Source: an uncultured Clostridium sp. | GTDB taxonomy: Bacteria > Bacillota > Clostridia > TANB77 > CAG-508 | DNA length: 27,228 bases | Direction: 5' to 3' | Assembly: GCA_900555615.1 (NCBI GenBank) | Contig: USMB01000022.1 | Location: 1-27,228, forward strand | Shown here: piece after piece, positions 1-7,614 of the stretch | Position numbering within the stretch: the first letter of the stretch is position 1 | Layout: each line of letters begins with the position of its first letter | The notes under the pieces: generated by a model | Database searches by the model: none | Seen by the model: the letters and a program-made list of their open reading frames with translations, nothing else | What the model was told of the DNA's origin: nothing | Program-made: the position numbers and the translations under genes

Positions 1-90
1 TAGAAAAAATATTTTCCAATTCACTATTTTTTTAAGCTACTTTTTCAGCAGCCTCCTTTTGCTAAGCCTCTATTTTCAAAAATTTGCATT

Positions 91-1995
91 TTATTTTTTC
101 TTTTCATCTTCCATTATCATAATAAATTGCACTTTTCCTTTTACCTCTTCGTCTTTCATAGTAAATGTACTATATTCATCAGATAATTCTTCTAATTTTT
201 CTAGTCTGTTTGTTACATCTTTTACATCGCCATTTATGAAGTTACAAATTTTATTTATTCCTGTTGTATTGAATTCTGTAATTCCATCAGCTAATGTTTT
301 AGCTCCTTCTGCAATTGTTGCAGCACCTTCTGTTAAACTGTTGTCTGCTTCTAACAATTGTGTTGTAGCTCCATTTATTGTATTTAATCCGGCTTTCATA
401 TCTGAAGATCCGCTTCTTAAAGTTTGTGTTCCAGATGATAATTGCTTTGTTCCAGCATATAATGTTGAAACTCCTGATGATAATTCTTGTGTCTTACCTG
501 ATAATGTTTCTGTTCCAGCTTTTAATTGTGTTAATCCTTCACTTACTGTTTCTGTACCTTTTTGTAAACTTACAACACCTGTTTTTAATTCTGCTAATCC
601 TTCATTTAATTCTGTTAATTTATTCATTTCTCCTAATGTGTCTAATGATTCTTGTTGTGCACTAACATTCATTGTTAATAATCCAATTAATTCTTCATTT
701 CCTTTAATTTGTTTTTCTAAACTTGCTTTAGTTGTAGCATCTGTTGTTGCCTCTGTCATTTGTTTTAATGAAGCATTTGTTGTTTTTAATGTAGTTATTG
801 TTGATTTATTTGCAGCTATTAATTTCTTTAAATCTTGTACTTTTTCTGCCGCATCAGACATATCTATTTCACTAACACCTGCAATAATTTTATCTACACC
901 TGCTGATAATTTATTTTCTCCTGCTGATAATTGTTGTACTCCTGCTGATAATTTTCCAACATTTTCGTCAACACTGTCAATCCCTGCACTTAATGCTTGT
1001 GTTCCAGCATTTATTTTTTTAGCTCCTGCTGATAAAGTTCCTGCACTTTTATTTACAGTATCAATTCCATCATCTAATTGATTATAACTATTTGTTGCAC
1101 TTTCTATCCCATCTGAAACTTGACTCATTGCATTATTGAATTCTTGTGACTTTTCACTATATGTGTTTGTTCCTTCTACTAAAGTATTAGCACCATCTTC
1201 AATTTGTTTACTTGCACTTTGTAATGTATCTACTTGTGAATAAACATCTTCTAATTTATCAAAAATTTTTAATTCCGAATTGTCTAATACTTTTGGTGTA
1301 ACATATGCTACCATTGTTCCCATTTCGAATTTTGTTGTATCCATTGTGATTTCGATTGAATCTGGAATGTCTATAACATCTTTATCAAGTCCTAAGCTTT
1401 CTTGTAATCCAGGAACAACAATACCTACTACTGTTGTTTTGCTTCCATCATTTACTGCTTTACCGTTTATTATTTCAATATTTTTGTTATTATCATTGTT
1501 GAAAATTGTTCCACATCCTACGATAAATGGTGTGTATAATACTGTATTTCTTCCTTCTATTTTTACAGTATGTTCTTCTTTATTTGTATATTGAATTGTA
1601 ATTTTTACTTTTCCGCTTTTTCCTGTAATATCTTCTTTGCTCATTTCATTACCATCTAATTCATATTTGATATTACATTCTACTGGTAATTCTTTTTCAG
1701 TTTCACCTTGATAATAAACATCATTTCCGTTTGTTTTCCAAGTGATTTTATTTCCATCTTTTGAAAATTCTTCATCACCACTAACATTTTTTATATTTAA
1801 CAAATCTGTCAAATCATTTACTAATTCTTCTTCTCCTGATAAATGATCTGTTACTATTGTTTTGGTTCTATCTCCATTACTATTAATCTTTGAATATACA
1901 GTTTCATCTTTTGTATATGCTAATACTGGTGATGTGTATGCAAGCAATGTGCATAACAATGTTCCAGCTGTAAATCTTTTCATAAACTTATTCAT
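91..1995 (-). CDS. Exported X-X-X-Leu-X-X-Gly heptad-repeat protein (YhgE/Pip-like ectodomain)
   Basis: This 634-residue protein has a clear signal peptide (residues 1-26, ending VLA). A globular extracellular part runs to about residue 245. Long stretches of LSAG/LxxG heptads follow (about 250-370 and 470-565), interrupted by a charged coiled-coil segment, and a short charged tail closes the protein. The heptads match the X-X-X-Leu-X-X-Gly repeat known from YhgE/Pip and EsaA-type envelope proteins, but the transmembrane segments of true YhgE are missing and no LPXTG anchor is seen. The start has an AAAGGAAG site upstream and lies 17 bp after the MMPL transporter stop. I infer that it is the extracytoplasmic partner of that transporter, forming a rod or adaptor outside the membrane. 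Its substrate is unknown. The 90 bp downstream hold no convincing gene. Confidence 0.75.
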   Translation of the reverse strand: MNKFMKRFTAGTLLCTLLAYTSPVLAYTKDETVYSKINSNGDRTKTIVTDHLSGEEELVNDLTDLLNIKNVSGDEEFSKDGNKITWKTNGNDVYYQGETEKELPVECNIKYELDGNEMSKEDITGKSGKVKITIQYTNKEEHTVKIEGRNTVLYTPFIVGCGTIFNNDNNKNIEIINGKAVNDGSKTTVVGIVVPGLQESLGLDKDVIDIPDSIEITMDTTKFEMGTMVAYVTPKVLDNSELKIFDKLEDVYSQVDTLQSASKQIEDGANTLVEGTNTYSEKSQEFNNAMSQVSDGIESATNSYNQLDDGIDTVNKSAGTLSAGAKKINAGTQALSAGIDSVDENVGKLSAGVQQLSAGENKLSAGVDKIIAGVSEIDMSDAAEKVQDLKKLIAANKSTITTLKTTNASLKQMTEATTDATTKASLEKQIKGNEELIGLLTMNVSAQQESLDTLGEMNKLTELNEGLAELKTGVVSLQKGTETVSEGLTQLKAGTETLSGKTQELSSGVSTLYAGTKQLSSGTQTLRSGSSDMKAGLNTINGATTQLLEADNSLTEGAATIAEGAKTLADGITEFNTTGINKICNFINGDVKDVTNRLEKLEELSDEYSTFTMKDEEVKGKVQFIMIMEDEKKK

Positions 1996-2012
1996 ATTAA
2001 AAACTTCCTTTC

Positions 2013-4079
2013 TTACGCTTTTATCTCTTTCATTCCAACTGTTGTTTTACAAACTATTTTATCAAATACAGTTAAGAATGCTGGTAATACTGCAATTACA
2101 GTTACCATACTGATAATTGCTCCTCTTGACATTAATGTGCATAGAGAACCTATCATCTCTATTTTTGAATATGCTCCAACTCCAAATGTTGCACCAAAGA
2201 AACATAAACCACTAACAACTATTGAGCTTATTGATGTTCCAAGTGCTTCATCAATTGATGTTTTCTTGTCTTTTCCATCTTTTCTGTTTGCAATATATTT
2301 TGTTGTAATTAATATTGCATAATCTATTGTTGCTCCTAATTGAATTGTTCCAATTACTATTGAAGCAATAAATGGTAATACTGTATTTGTGTAATATGGA
2401 ATTCCCATATTGATGAAAATTGCAAATTCTATTACACACATTAAAATAACTGGTAATGATATTGATTTTAATACAAATATCATTATTACAAATATGATTC
2501 CAATAGAGAATGAGTTTACACTATTAAAGTCGTGGTCACTTATTTCTACCAAGTCTTTCATTAATGGCCCTTCTCCTGCTAACATTGAATTTTCATCATA
2601 TTTTTTAACTATATCATTTATTGTATTTACTTGTGCATTTAATTCATTTGTTGCTGTTTCATATTTTGAATTTATTAATATCATTTGATATTTATCACTT
2701 ACAAATATTGATGATATATCTTCTGGTAATATTTCTCTTGGAAGATATTTTTCCATTTTTGAATAAGACATTACCCATTCAATTCCATCCAAATTTTCTA
2801 TTTCTTTTATCATTTGATCTACTTTTGCATCTGGCATATCTTTGTCAACTAAAAGCATTTCCATTGATACCATATCAAAATCTTCTTCAAGCTTGCTGTT
2901 TGCCTGTAGACTTGCTAAACTACTTGGTAATGATTTTGTTAAATTATAATAAACTCCTGTGTTTTGATATCCATAAAATGCAATTGGCAATATTATGATA
3001 AATAACACAATAATTGCTTTATAATGTTTCATAACAAAGTTTTTTACACCTGTAAATTTGGGTAAAATTTCTTTATGTTTTGTTTTTTCTATTAAACCAT
3101 CAAATTGTAATATCATTGCTGGTAAAACTGTTACAACTGTGATTACTCCAAGTAATACACCTTTTGCCATAACAAGACCAATATCTTTTCCTAATGTTAA
3201 GTTCATACTACATAATGCTAAGAATCCAGCAATTGTTGTTAATGAACTTCCTACAACTGATGTGAATGTTTTTTGAATTGCATTTGCCATTGCTTCATTT
3301 TTATCTTTGTTTGTTTTCTTTTCTGCTTTATAGCTGTGATATAAGAATATCGCAAAATCCATTGTTACTCCAAGTTGTAATACTGCACTGATTGCTTTGG
3401 TTATATATGAAATTTGTCCTAATAATATATTTGTTCCCATATTATATAAAATTGCAATTCCTATATTTGCTAATAGTATAAATGGTATCACATAAGAATC
3501 TAATGCTACTTCCAAAACTATTAAACAGAAAATTAAAGCAATTACTACATATACTGCAACTTCTGAGTTTGATAAATATTTTGTATCTAATACTGTTGCA
3601 GACATACTGCTTATTTTACATCTTTCATCTGTCATACTTCTTAATTGTTCAACTGTATTCATTGTTGTATCTGATGAAATTCCATCTTTAAATGTAACTA
3701 ACATTATTGTTTCTCCATCTTTATAAATGTTTTTAGTTACATCTTCTGGCAGCATTTCTAATGGAAATCCTTTGCCAACTACATCAGCAATTCCTAAAAC
3801 TTTTTCTACATTATCTAATTCTTTTATTTTATTTTCCAATTTGACAATATCTTTAGTTTCCATATTGTCAATAATAATTATAGAAAATCCTCCCATATTA
3901 AAATCTTCTGTTAAGACATTTTCTCCTTGAATTGTTTCTATGTCATCTGGCAAATATACCAAGATATCATAATTAACTCTTGTTGCTTTCATTCCTATTA
4001 ATGATGGAATTAATAGCAATAAGGCAATGACTAAAATCACTTTACTGTATTTGCATATAAATTTTGCTACTTTATGCAT
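2013..4079 (-). CDS. MMPL/RND-superfamily transporter
   Basis: This 688-residue polytopic membrane protein has the two-fold RND/MMPL layout: a membrane helix near residues 13-30, an extracytoplasmic loop, a helix bundle from about 175 to 335, then a second loop and bundle in the C-terminal half. Both GxxxD(F/Y) signatures are visible (LGVTMDF near 237-241 and LGATIDY near 580), the proton-relay Asp motifs of this superfamily. Family members export lipids or other hydrophobic compounds. I placed the start at the internal ATG because AAAAGGAGG lies just upstream; an in-frame start ten codons earlier would read through that site. It sits between a DUF308 gene and a secreted heptad-repeat gene. 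The substrate cannot be read from the sequence. Confidence 0.88.
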   Translation of the reverse strand: MHKVAKFICKYSKVILVIALLLLIPSLIGMKATRVNYDILVYLPDDIETIQGENVLTEDFNMGGFSIIIIDNMETKDIVKLENKIKELDNVEKVLGIADVVGKGFPLEMLPEDVTKNIYKDGETIMLVTFKDGISSDTTMNTVEQLRSMTDERCKISSMSATVLDTKYLSNSEVAVYVVIALIFCLIVLEVALDSYVIPFILLANIGIAILYNMGTNILLGQISYITKAISAVLQLGVTMDFAIFLYHSYKAEKKTNKDKNEAMANAIQKTFTSVVGSSLTTIAGFLALCSMNLTLGKDIGLVMAKGVLLGVITVVTVLPAMILQFDGLIEKTKHKEILPKFTGVKNFVMKHYKAIIVLFIIILPIAFYGYQNTGVYYNLTKSLPSSLASLQANSKLEEDFDMVSMEMLLVDKDMPDAKVDQMIKEIENLDGIEWVMSYSKMEKYLPREILPEDISSIFVSDKYQMILINSKYETATNELNAQVNTINDIVKKYDENSMLAGEGPLMKDLVEISDHDFNSVNSFSIGIIFVIMIFVLKSISLPVILMCVIEFAIFINMGIPYYTNTVLPFIASIVIGTIQLGATIDYAILITTKYIANRKDGKDKKTSIDEALGTSISSIVVSGLCFFGATFGVGAYSKIEMIGSLCTLMSRGAIISMVTVIAVLPAFLTVFDKIVCKTTVGMKEIKA

Positions 4080-4112
4080 TTTTCTTCCTCCTTTTGATTT
4101 TTTCCGCAATTA

Positions 4113-4165
4113 TTAAGGACCGCCCTAAATATTCTATTTCTAAAACATTTAAAGACCGTCCTTTA
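4113..4165. repeat. Pair of GGACCGnCC near-palindromes in the gene gap
   Basis: Two related 18-bp segments lie in the gap between the DUF308 stop and the MMPL start: TTAAGGACCGCCCTAAAT at 4113-4130 and TTAAAGACCGTCCTTTAT near 4149-4165. Each is centred on an imperfect GGAC-C-GTCC palindrome, and the centres (4121 and 4157) are 36 bp apart. A third relative is at 6455-6474. They could be operator sites for the downstream transporter genes or copies of a short dispersed element. The sequence alone does not decide. Confidence 0.5.
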
Positions 4166-4185
4166 TTTACTTTTTTCTTTTGTAA

Positions 4186-4725
4186 TTATTTTGTTTGAGC
4201 TAAGAAATATATACTTTCACATATGTCTACAGCTTCAACTATCACTATCATAATTCCTATGAATCTTGTTAATGTTAACATAGCTTCAAATGGATTTACA
4301 ATAATTAAAATTCCTAATATGCACATCAATATTGATGATACTAATAGCCATCCCCATTTTTCAGCAAGGGCTGATTTTAAGTTTATTGCTAATTGGAATT
4401 TCATAATACTTCTTATAAAAATCCATGTTCCTGCCATTATTGGAAGCATTGATGCAAATAATGGTTGATTAAATAAAATAATCAATCCTGACATTACTAA
4501 TAAAATTCCCATTATTAATTCTGTACTAAATGCTCTTACTTCTGGTTCTTCAATTATGTAAGATATGATGTTTACAATTCCATCAATAAAAAATACTACT
4601 CCAAATAGAGTTACTGCTGTTGAGATTGCCAAACCTGGCTTTGCAATTAAAAATATTGCTACTATAATCAATAATATTGATATTATAATTGATTCTTTTT
4701 CATACTTTCTTAAAAATTCTAACAT
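4186..4725 (-). CDS. DUF308 (HdeD-like) membrane protein
   Basis: This 179-residue, very hydrophobic protein has about six membrane helices arranged as repeated pairs, with the glycine- and phenylalanine-rich pattern of the DUF308/HdeD family (for example GVVFFIDG, and GTWIFIRS after the third helix pair). HdeD is linked to acid resistance in enterobacteria; no biochemical activity is established for Firmicute members. I chose the ATG at 4725 over a TTG two codons earlier because GGGAG lies 9 nt before it. It is the first gene of the likely operon with the MMPL transporter and heptad-repeat protein. Expression probably starts from the paired-repeat promoter at 4750-4783. Its role is inferred only as an accessory envelope protein. 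Confidence 0.8.
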   Translation of the reverse strand: MLEFLRKYEKESIIISILLIIVAIFLIAKPGLAISTAVTLFGVVFFIDGIVNIISYIIEEPEVRAFSTELIMGILLVMSGLIILFNQPLFASMLPIMAGTWIFIRSIMKFQLAINLKSALAEKWGWLLVSSILMCILGILIIVNPFEAMLTLTRFIGIMIVIVEAVDICESIYFLAQTK

Positions 4726-4749
4726 TTTCAATCTCTCCCTTCATTGGTA

Positions 4750-4783
4750 ATTATAGTATATTATTATGAACTCTTTATGAACT
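4750..4783 (-). promoter_or_regulatory. Promoter with 11-bp-phased direct repeats
   Basis: On the minus strand AGTTCATAA occurs twice exactly 11 bp apart (4775-4783 and 4764-4772), and a perfect TATAAT follows 8 bp later (4750-4755). The place of the -35 box is taken by the repeats and shows no TTGACA match. Direct repeats with one-turn spacing overlapping the -35 are the usual layout for PhoB/OmpR-type response-regulator activation. The regulator is not identified. Confidence 0.5.
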
Positions 4784-4802
4784 TTTATATTTTTTTTACA
4801 AT

Positions 4803-4907
4803 CTAACCTAAATAATTTTTTAATTCTATCAAAGCTTTAGCTGCAACCCTATAATCTTTAACAAAATTCAATAAGTGATTTGAAACTTTTGAAGATGGTC
4901 TGTCCAT
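4803..4907 (-). CDS. Possible small ORF, 34 residues, unknown
   Basis: An ATG with AAAGGA 7 nt upstream opens a 34-codon frame ending in TAG. The product is basic and helical in character (begins MDRPSSKVSN, contains VAAKALIELK) with no signal peptide or cysteine. The same frame stays open upstream for about 15 more codons, so this could also be the end of a decayed gene. It lies in the 240-bp gap between the DUF308 gene and the divergent XRE regulator. I do not recognise the family. Confidence 0.3.
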   Translation of the reverse strand: MDRPSSKVSNHLLNFVKDYRVAAKALIELKNYLG

Positions 4908-4964
4908 ATACAAATCCTTTACTATGCAAATTCCAAATCCTTTAGTAAACAAAGGAGGATACAC

Positions 4965-5195
4965 ATGCAGAAAAAACCAACTTATGAAAAGAACTTCTAT
5001 AGAAATCTTGGAAAAACGCTAAAAGAAGAAAGAATGAAACATAACCTCACTCAAGAAGAAGTCAGTAGCATCTTATGTCGAGATAGAAGCCAATATTCCA
5101 GATACGAAAGTGGAATATCTAGTATACCTTTGTATGATTTGTACTGTCTTGCAAAGTTTTACCAAGTCAGTATAGAATTGCTATTAGGAGGCTAA
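4965..5195 (+). CDS. Small XRE-family HTH regulator
   Basis: This 76-residue protein is almost entirely one Cro/C1-type helix-turn-helix domain. A basic N-terminus leads into a helix, the recognition region (SSILCRDRSQYSRYESG, about residues 36-52) and the typical tail IPLYDLYCLAKFYQVSIELLLGG. AAAGGAGG lies 8-9 nt before the ATG. It is a free-standing DNA-binding protein without a sensor domain. It is transcribed away from the DUF308 operon, so it could control that operon or itself, but no palindromic operator stands out in the gap. A strong hairpin terminator follows the stop. Confidence 0.85.
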   Translation: MQKKPTYEKNFYRNLGKTLKEERMKHNLTQEEVSSILCRDRSQYSRYESGISSIPLYDLYCLAKFYQVSIELLLGG

Positions 5196-5212
5196 CTTTA
5201 TAACTCTGCAAA

Positions 5213-5243
5213 AAAGAAGGTCACTGTGCAAGTGACCTTCTTT
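5213..5243. terminator. Bidirectional intrinsic terminator
   Basis: A perfect 13-bp stem (AAAGAAGGTCACT, loop GTGCA, AGTGACCTTCTTT) is flanked by an A-run on the left and a T-rich tract on the right. It serves the convergent XRE gene and the dehydrogenase gene that stops at 5245. Confidence 0.9.
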
Positions 5244-5244
5244 A

Positions 5245-6321
5245 TTATTTTACATATTCATTTAATGGTTTTATTCTAAAGTTTAATTCTCCAAATTCAC
5301 ATGTTGGAACATATCCTGGTTTTGAATTTATAACATCTGGGATTCTGTTAACAATAGATGCACATGTTAGCTCTACTGTTGCTGGTTTTGCAACAACTAT
5401 TGTTGTATCTGGTTCTCCGTATATTGTCCATTCATTTTTATCATATTCATCTGGTGCATATACTTTACCAATACATTCACTTTCTATTGTTATTCCTTCT
5501 TCTGTTTCTGTTGTAACAACAGCACTCATTCCTGTTGCATCTCCAGCTTTAACTGTCATTCCTAATGTTGAAGAATATAAATCTTCTTTATATGTTTGTG
5601 GCACACATTTTTGTCTTTGTGATTTTACTGTTAGTCCTAATTTTTCACATAACCAACCATTTACATTCCACATATATGATGGTAAATATTCTCCACTTTC
5701 TATTATTTTTTGTCTTTCTTCATCTGATATTCTATCAACTGAAGCTACTTCTTTATCAAAATCTTCTAATGTAAGTCCTGCACCATGGGCTTTTGCTAAA
5801 GCTATTCCGTATTCTTCTACATTATAGCTTGAACTTCCTTTGATTTTTGTTATTTTTTGTGTTGATCCTGCAATTGATGAAATCAATTGTCCCCAATAAA
5901 TATCTTGATATCCACTTCCTGTGATTGTGCAATTATTTTTCTTTGCTAATTCATCTATTCTCTTTGTTAATTCTGGGTTTGAATTTTCTGGATAAAATGC
6001 CTCTTCACATGTTGTGATTGCATTTATTCCTAATTCTGCACATAACATTAATGGGCTTTCCAAATCTTTTATTAAACTCATTGTTGTTACTATTGCTATA
6101 TCTGGTTTTACTTCTTGTAACATTTCTCTTGCATTTTCAGCACTTGTTACTTTAACTCCTTTATTTTCTGTTCCTAATATTTCTCCAATGTCTTTTCCAA
6201 TTACATTTGGATTTACATCAATAGCTCCCACTATCTCTGCACCTTTTTCATACACATATCTCATTGTGTATAAACTCATTTTGCCTACTCCATATTGTAC
6301 AACTTTTATTTTTCTTTCCAT
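5245..6321 (-). CDS. 2,4-diaminopentanoate dehydrogenase-like NAD(P)-dependent oxidoreductase
   Basis: This 358-residue protein starts with a Rossmann dinucleotide fold (KVVQYGVGKMS, then GAIDVNPNVIGKDIGEI) and continues like the dihydrodipicolinate-reductase-related family that includes clostridial 2,4-diaminopentanoate dehydrogenase (Ord) of ornithine fermentation. It has the TTCEEAFYP segment near 115 and the TGSGYQD segment near 145. I chose the ATG at 6321 because GGAGGT lies 6 nt upstream; the longer frame would start before that site. None of the usual ornithine-pathway partners (ornithine racemase, OraS/OraE aminomutase, thiolase OrtAB) is in the window, so the true substrate is uncertain. 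Other amino-acid dehydrogenases of the same fold are possible. Confidence 0.65.
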   Translation of the reverse strand: MERKIKVVQYGVGKMSLYTMRYVYEKGAEIVGAIDVNPNVIGKDIGEILGTENKGVKVTSAENAREMLQEVKPDIAIVTTMSLIKDLESPLMLCAELGINAITTCEEAFYPENSNPELTKRIDELAKKNNCTITGSGYQDIYWGQLISSIAGSTQKITKIKGSSSYNVEEYGIALAKAHGAGLTLEDFDKEVASVDRISDEERQKIIESGEYLPSYMWNVNGWLCEKLGLTVKSQRQKCVPQTYKEDLYSSTLGMTVKAGDATGMSAVVTTETEEGITIESECIGKVYAPDEYDKNEWTIYGEPDTTIVVAKPATVELTCASIVNRIPDVINSKPGYVPTCEFGELNFRIKPLNEYVK

Positions 6322-6361
6322 AGAAAGACCTCCATTTCTGCCAATTGTGGCTTGCAAAATT

Positions 6362-6409
6362 TTACTAGAAATTACATTTTATTATAATTTCTTACTAGAC
6401 ACATTTTAT
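6362..6409. repeat. Imperfect direct repeat upstream of the dehydrogenase gene
   Basis: TTACTAGA followed by ACATTTTAT occurs twice (6362-6382 and 6392-6409), separated by the AT-rich segment where a promoter would be expected. The spacing within the copies differs by three bases. It may be an operator pair or a local duplication. Confidence 0.4.
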
Positions 6410-6454
6410 CAATATTATTTCCAATTTGCAACAATTTATAAAATTTTTTGCGAA

Positions 6455-6474
6455 AAAAAGGACCGACCCCAAAT
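6455..6474. repeat. Third GGACCGnCC element, downstream of hemW
   Basis: AAAAAGGACCGACCCCAAAT lies within 30 bp after the hemW stop. Read on the minus strand it is GGGGTCGGTCC followed by a T-run. It shares the AGGACCGnCC core with the pair at 4113-4165. Confidence 0.5.
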
Positions 6475-6480
6475 TTACAC

Positions 6481-7614
6481 TCAAACAAATTCTTCCCAAA
6501 CCAAATTTGCTAAGTCAATTCCTTTATTAGTAAGCTTTATAGTACTTCCTTCTACAACAATTAATTCTTCATCTGTCAATTTTTTCAATTCATTTCTGAA
6601 TACATATATTGGATTTTTTACAAACTTTGCCTTAAAATCATTTATATTGATTCCTTCTATTTGACGTAATCCCAATAACATATATTCTTTTTCCATATCA
6701 TATTCTTTTTGAATTTCATGAATTGTTCTGTTTTTGTCTAGTCTTTCAGCTTCTATATTTTTGATATATTCTTCAATGTTTGGAGTGTTAGAATATCTTG
6801 TAATATCTCTATATGAATGAGCTGCAGCACCAAATCCAAAATACTGTTTTTGTTTCCAACAATTTTGGTTATGTTTTGATTCATATCCCTCTTTTGCAAA
6901 GTTAGAAATTTCATAATGCTTGTATCCATTTAATTCTAATGTATTTTTCACATACCAGTACATATTTCTTTCAGTTTCTTCATCTGGCAAAACAAGTTCT
7001 CCTTTTTGAATTTTATTCGCAATTGGAGTTCCTTCTTCTACTATTAATGAATACACAGATATATGTTCCGGATTTAATTTAATTACTTCTTCTAGGCTAT
7101 CTTTCAAATCTTTGATTCGCTGATTTGGAAGCCCAAGCATTAAATCAATATTTATATTTTTAAATCCAACTTTTCTTGCCATTTTATATGTTTCTAAAAA
7201 TTGTTCATAATTATGTATTCTTCCTATTTGCTTTAGCAATTCATCATTTGTAGTTTGTAAGCCTATGCTTAGTCTGTTTATTCCACAACTTCTATAAATT
7301 CTTAATTTATCAATTGTAACTGTTCCTGGATTAACCTCTATTGTAATTTCTGGTTTTTCTATTACATTTTTCTTTTTTATTTCTCCAATTATTTCTCTTA
7401 TATAGTCACTTTCAATATATGATGGTGTTCCACCTCCTATATAAATTGTAGTAATTGGTGCCTGTATGTTTTGCAATCTAATTTCTTTTTTTACGGCATT
7501 TATATATTTTTCAATAATTGAATCTTTTTGACAATATGAAACAAAATCACAATAATAACATTTTTGCTTACAAAAAGGTATATGCACATATACTCCTACT
7601 TCTTTATTTTTCAT
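6481..7614 (-). CDS. hemW: HemW, radical SAM heme chaperone (HemN-like)
   Basis: This 377-residue protein is full length for HemW. The N-terminus has the radical-SAM cluster motif CxxxCxxC (Cys15, Cys19, Cys22, in HIPFCKQKCYYCDF), then YIGGGTPS for S-adenosylmethionine binding and IEVNPGT. The HemN C-terminal domain runs from about 290 to the end. It was long annotated as oxygen-independent coproporphyrinogen III oxidase, but the short HemW branch binds and delivers heme and lacks the extra N-terminal residues of true HemN. The start ATG has GGAGA upstream and overlaps the whiA stop by 11 bp, which supports co-transcription and translational coupling. No other heme gene is nearby. Confidence 0.92.
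   Translation of the reverse strand: MKNKEVGVYVHIPFCKQKCYYCDFVSYCQKDSIIEKYINAVKKEIRLQNIQAPITTIYIGGGTPSYIESDYIREIIGEIKKKNVIEKPEITIEVNPGTVTIDKLRIYRSCGINRLSIGLQTTNDELLKQIGRIHNYEQFLETYKMARKVGFKNINIDLMLGLPNQRIKDLKDSLEEVIKLNPEHISVYSLIVEEGTPIANKIQKGELVLPDEETERNMYWYVKNTLELNGYKHYEISNFAKEGYESKHNQNCWKQKQYFGFGAAAHSYRDITRYSNTPNIEEYIKNIEAERLDKNRTIHEIQKEYDMEKEYMLLGLRQIEGININDFKAKFVKNPIYVFRNELKKLTDEELIVVEGSTIKLTNKGIDLANLVWEEFV

Noticed and set aside
1..90. A 14-codon frame (MQIFENRGLAKGGC) after the heptad-protein gene
   Set aside because: It has no ribosome site before its ATG and is too short to support as a gene.
59..1081. Long plus-strand open frame opposite the heptad-repeat gene
   Set aside because: It mirrors the repetitive heptad gene, has no ribosome site and gives a low-complexity product; the minus-strand frame has a signal peptide and family repeats.
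6322..6357. Twelve-residue N-terminal extension of the dehydrogenase
   Set aside because: The extension reads through the GGAGGT ribosome site of the internal ATG, and the Rossmann fold begins right after that ATG.
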